Shown here: positions 5,551 through 7,338 of the stretch, one piece after another
Layout of the letters: every line of letters begins with the position of its first letter
Position numbering within the stretch: the first letter of the stretch is position 1
Assembly: GCA_002169255.1 (NCBI GenBank)
Contig: NHLU01000009.1
Span: 1-7,338, forward strand
Direction: 5' to 3'
DNA: 7,338 bases
Source: Candidatus Pelagibacter sp. TMED275
Lineage (GTDB): Bacteria; Pseudomonadota; Alphaproteobacteria; Pelagibacterales; Pelagibacteraceae
Notes under the pieces: model-generated
The model's database searches: none
What the model was told of the DNA's origin: nothing
Seen by the model: the letters and a program-made list of their open reading frames with translations, nothing else
Program-made: the position numbers and the translations under genes

Positions 5551-6741
5551 ATGTTATTAGTAAATTTTTTAAACAAAATAATTAAAGAAAAAGGCTTTAA
5601 CCTTGTGGATGCAACAGGCAAAACTCATAAAATTGGAAACGATAATATTGGTGAAAAATCATTAACAGTTAAATTATTAGATAAAAAATTACATTATAAA
5701 CTCTTGTATTTTCCAGATCTATATTTTGGCGAGGGTTATACAGATGGAACTATCAAAATCGAAAATGGAACTCTTTCAGATGTCCTGGATATAGCTTTAC
5801 TTAATATAGGGAGAGGTAACATAAATTTAACAAATAGTATTATTAAAAAAATAAAAGGCACATTGAGATATTTGACTAATTTTAATTTTGCAAAAAAATC
5901 AAAAGAAAATGTTGCACATCATTATGATATATCTGATGAATTATATGAATTATTTTTAGACTCAAAAAGACAATATTCATGCGCTTATTTTAAAAATCAT
6001 ACTGATACTTTAGAAGCAGCACAAAATAATAAAATTAACCATTTAATAAAAAAATTAAATCTAAAAGAAAATCAAACGGTATTAGATATTGGAAGCGGAT
6101 GGGGTTATTTAGGAATGGAGATTGCAAAACAATCAAAATGTGAAGTAACAGGAATTACTTTATCAGAAAATCAGCACGAATTTAGCAATAAAAGAGCTAA
6201 AGAACTAAATTTAGAAAATCAGGTAAAATTTAAATTAGCAGATTATAGAGAATTAAACCAAAAATTTGATAGAATTGTAAGTGTAGGCATGTTTGAACAC
6301 GTAGGGAGAAAATTTTATAATAAATTTTTTAATCAGGTTGCAAATCTTTTAAATGACGATGGCGTTGCTTTAATTCATACTATCGGATCAGTTAATTCAC
6401 CGAGAGACCCACAACCGTGGATTACAAAGTATATATTTCCAGGAGGATACACACCTAGCTTAAGCGAGGTTATGGGTCCAATTGAGCAGTCTGGATTAAT
6501 TGTTTCGGATATGGAAGTCTTGAGATTACATTACTCACACACATTAAGACATTGGAAAGAGAGATTTTTAGAAAATAAAGATAAAGTTTTAGAAATGTTT
6601 GATGAAAGATTTTTGAGAATGTGGGAATTTTACCTAGCATCATGCGAATATGGTTTCAAATGGGGAGATCTTGTCGTTTATCAATTTCAATTATCTAAAA
6701 AATTAACATCTACACCTAATACAAGAGACTATATTTATTAA
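5551..6741 (+). CDS. cfa: Cyclopropane-fatty-acyl-phospholipid synthase family SAM methyltransferase
   Basis: This 396-residue protein is close to the usual CFA synthase length. Such enzymes use S-adenosylmethionine to add a methylene across cis double bonds of membrane phospholipid acyl chains, acting at the inner face of the membrane. The N-terminal lipid-interacting domain contains 'FGEGYTDGTIKIENG' (59-73). The catalytic domain begins 'VAHHYDISDELYELFLD' (121-137), then 'YSCAYF' (142-147), SAM motif I 'VLDIGSGWGYLG' (177-188; the common Cys is Ser), 'GITLSENQ', 'MFEHVG' (247-252), 'IHTIG' (275-279), 'FPGGYTPSLSEV' and 'LRHWKERF'. C144, E249 and H276 align with the bicarbonate-site C139, E239 and H266 of the E. 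coli enzyme, so the active site looks intact. It begins at the base after the upstream DapA-like stop. Some relatives make other modified fatty acids, so the exact product is uncertain. Confidence 0.9.
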   Translation: MLLVNFLNKIIKEKGFNLVDATGKTHKIGNDNIGEKSLTVKLLDKKLHYKLLYFPDLYFGEGYTDGTIKIENGTLSDVLDIALLNIGRGNINLTNSIIKKIKGTLRYLTNFNFAKKSKENVAHHYDISDELYELFLDSKRQYSCAYFKNHTDTLEAAQNNKINHLIKKLNLKENQTVLDIGSGWGYLGMEIAKQSKCEVTGITLSENQHEFSNKRAKELNLENQVKFKLADYRELNQKFDRIVSVGMFEHVGRKFYNKFFNQVANLLNDDGVALIHTIGSVNSPRDPQPWITKYIFPGGYTPSLSEVMGPIEQSGLIVSDMEVLRLHYSHTLRHWKERFLENKDKVLEMFDERFLRMWEFYLASCEYGFKWGDLVVYQFQLSKKLTSTPNTRDYIY

Positions 6742-6774
6742 ATTATTATTGATACTAATAAATAGATACTTGTA

Positions 6775-7338
6775 ATGAAAAAAAAGAAAAAAAAATATAA
6801 GCAAAATATTAAGAAAAAAAAACTTAAATTTAAGACTAAACCTAAAAGTAAAAAAGTAAAAAAAAAAAAGTATTCAGATAGTATTAAAAAAGGAAAAAAT
6901 AAAAAATTCAAGAAAGTAAAGAAAAGGAGTAAAAAGTATAAAATAAAAAATATTTCTAAAAATAAAAGTTTAATTTCAAAAATTGCTCTTGCTCAAGAAA
7001 ATTTTTCTCTAAGTTTTAAGATTAATATTAATTTTAGCTTAGAAAAGTTTATTCAAAAATTTTTCGACTCAATATCAAATAAAATACAAGAATATAAAGA
7101 TACTAGACTTGAAGAGAAGAGGAGAATTAAGATTGAGAAAGCTATATTAAAACAAGAAAGCATAAAAATAGAAAGAGAAAAAAAACAAAAAGAGCAATTG
7201 ATATTATTAGAATTAAAAAAAAAAGAATTAAAAGAAGAAGAAAGATTAGAAAGAGAAAGAACAAAAGATATAAAAATATTTTTAAAAAAAGAACAAGCCT
7301 TAATTAGGAAAGAGCAAGCAGAAAAGCAGAAAAAATTT
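6775..7338 (+). CDS. Lysine-rich coiled-coil protein, function unknown, 3' end outside window
   Basis: This ORF opens with ATG at 6775, 33 bases after the CFA-family stop, and stays open for all 188 codons to the window edge. Staying open that long in A-rich DNA, where TAA is frequent, argues that it is coding. Residues 1-64 are extraordinary: 36 Lys and 1 Arg, starting with M and six Lys, low-complexity and likely disordered. Residues about 65-103 ('SLISKIALAQENF', 'FSLEKFIQKFFDSISNKI') look like amphipathic helices. Residues 104-188 are charged Lys/Glu/Arg/Gln helix with hydrophobics at heptad-like spacing, probably a long coiled coil. No signal peptide or membrane segment is seen. The basic tail could bind nucleic acid, rRNA or acidic membranes, but I recognise no family. 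M1 is the only Met, so no alternative ATG start exists. It may be co-transcribed with the upstream pair, since no terminator intervenes. The coding strand includes A8, A9 and A12 runs. Confidence 0.66.
   Translation, partial: MKKKKKKYKQNIKKKKLKFKTKPKSKKVKKKKYSDSIKKGKNKKFKKVKKRSKKYKIKNISKNKSLISKIALAQENFSLSFKININFSLEKFIQKFFDSISNKIQEYKDTRLEEKRRIKIEKAILKQESIKIEREKKQKEQLILLELKKKELKEEERLERERTKDIKIFLKKEQALIRKEQAEKQKKF

Noticed and set aside
6742..6774. Possible terminator or promoter between the CFA-family gene and the lysine-rich gene
   Set aside because: The 33 bases show no stem-loop with a T-run and no convincing -35/-10 pair, so nothing was annotated.
6775..6960. Possibility that the A-rich stretch is non-coding low-complexity DNA
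   Set aside because: The frame stays open for 188 codons without a TAA and continues into a patterned amphipathic and coiled-coil segment, which favours a real gene, though not conclusively.
1..7338. CRISPR array, tRNA, rRNA, transposase or phage attachment sites
   Set aside because: No direct-repeat array, cloverleaf, rRNA-like segment or mobile-element gene was seen; the window is filled almost completely by the genes described.

Overview
The window looks like an AT-rich, tightly packed genome of a free-living marine alphaproteobacterium, most likely SAR11 (Pelagibacterales). This is inferred from several things: very low G+C by eye, proteins rich in Lys/Ile/Asn, gaps of 0 to 94 bp between genes, abutting or overlapping genes, an alphaproteobacterial-type heat-shock promoter and leader, and the mix of families. 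No rRNA, tRNA, CRISPR or insertion sequence is visible.

Layout. (1) Positions 1-47 hold the first 15 codons of a minus-strand gene, probably a small heat-shock protein (Hsp20). Its roughly 50-nt leader folds as a compact ROSE-type RNA thermometer, preceded by a sigma-32-like promoter. (2) 142-2220 (minus) encodes oligopeptidase B with an intact catalytic triad. (3) 2219-2740 (plus) is a small membrane-anchored J-domain protein whose start codon overlaps that of ptrB; an 11-bp inverted repeat covers this divergent start. (4) 4623-2741 (minus) is a two-gene unit: a GDP-mannose 4,6-dehydratase-like SDR protein lacking two usual catalytic residues, then a GT9 glycosyltransferase, joined by an ATGA overlap. 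(5) 4666-6741 (plus) is a second two-gene unit: a DapA-superfamily aldolase/lyase and a cyclopropane-fatty-acid-synthase-family methyltransferase, abutting with no gap. (6) 6775-7338 (plus) is the 5' part of an extremely lysine-rich, coiled-coil gene that runs off the window.

How they may work together. Hsp20, oligopeptidase B and the J-protein form a loose proteostasis neighbourhood (holdase, peptide disposal, Hsp70 recruitment at the membrane). The SDR/GT9 pair points to cell-surface glycan synthesis. The DapA-like/CFA pair is probably co-transcribed, but no shared pathway is evident. The least familiar items are the compact thermometer leader, the catalytically altered GMD-like protein, the DapA-like enzyme without the DapA substrate arginine, and the lysine-rich protein.
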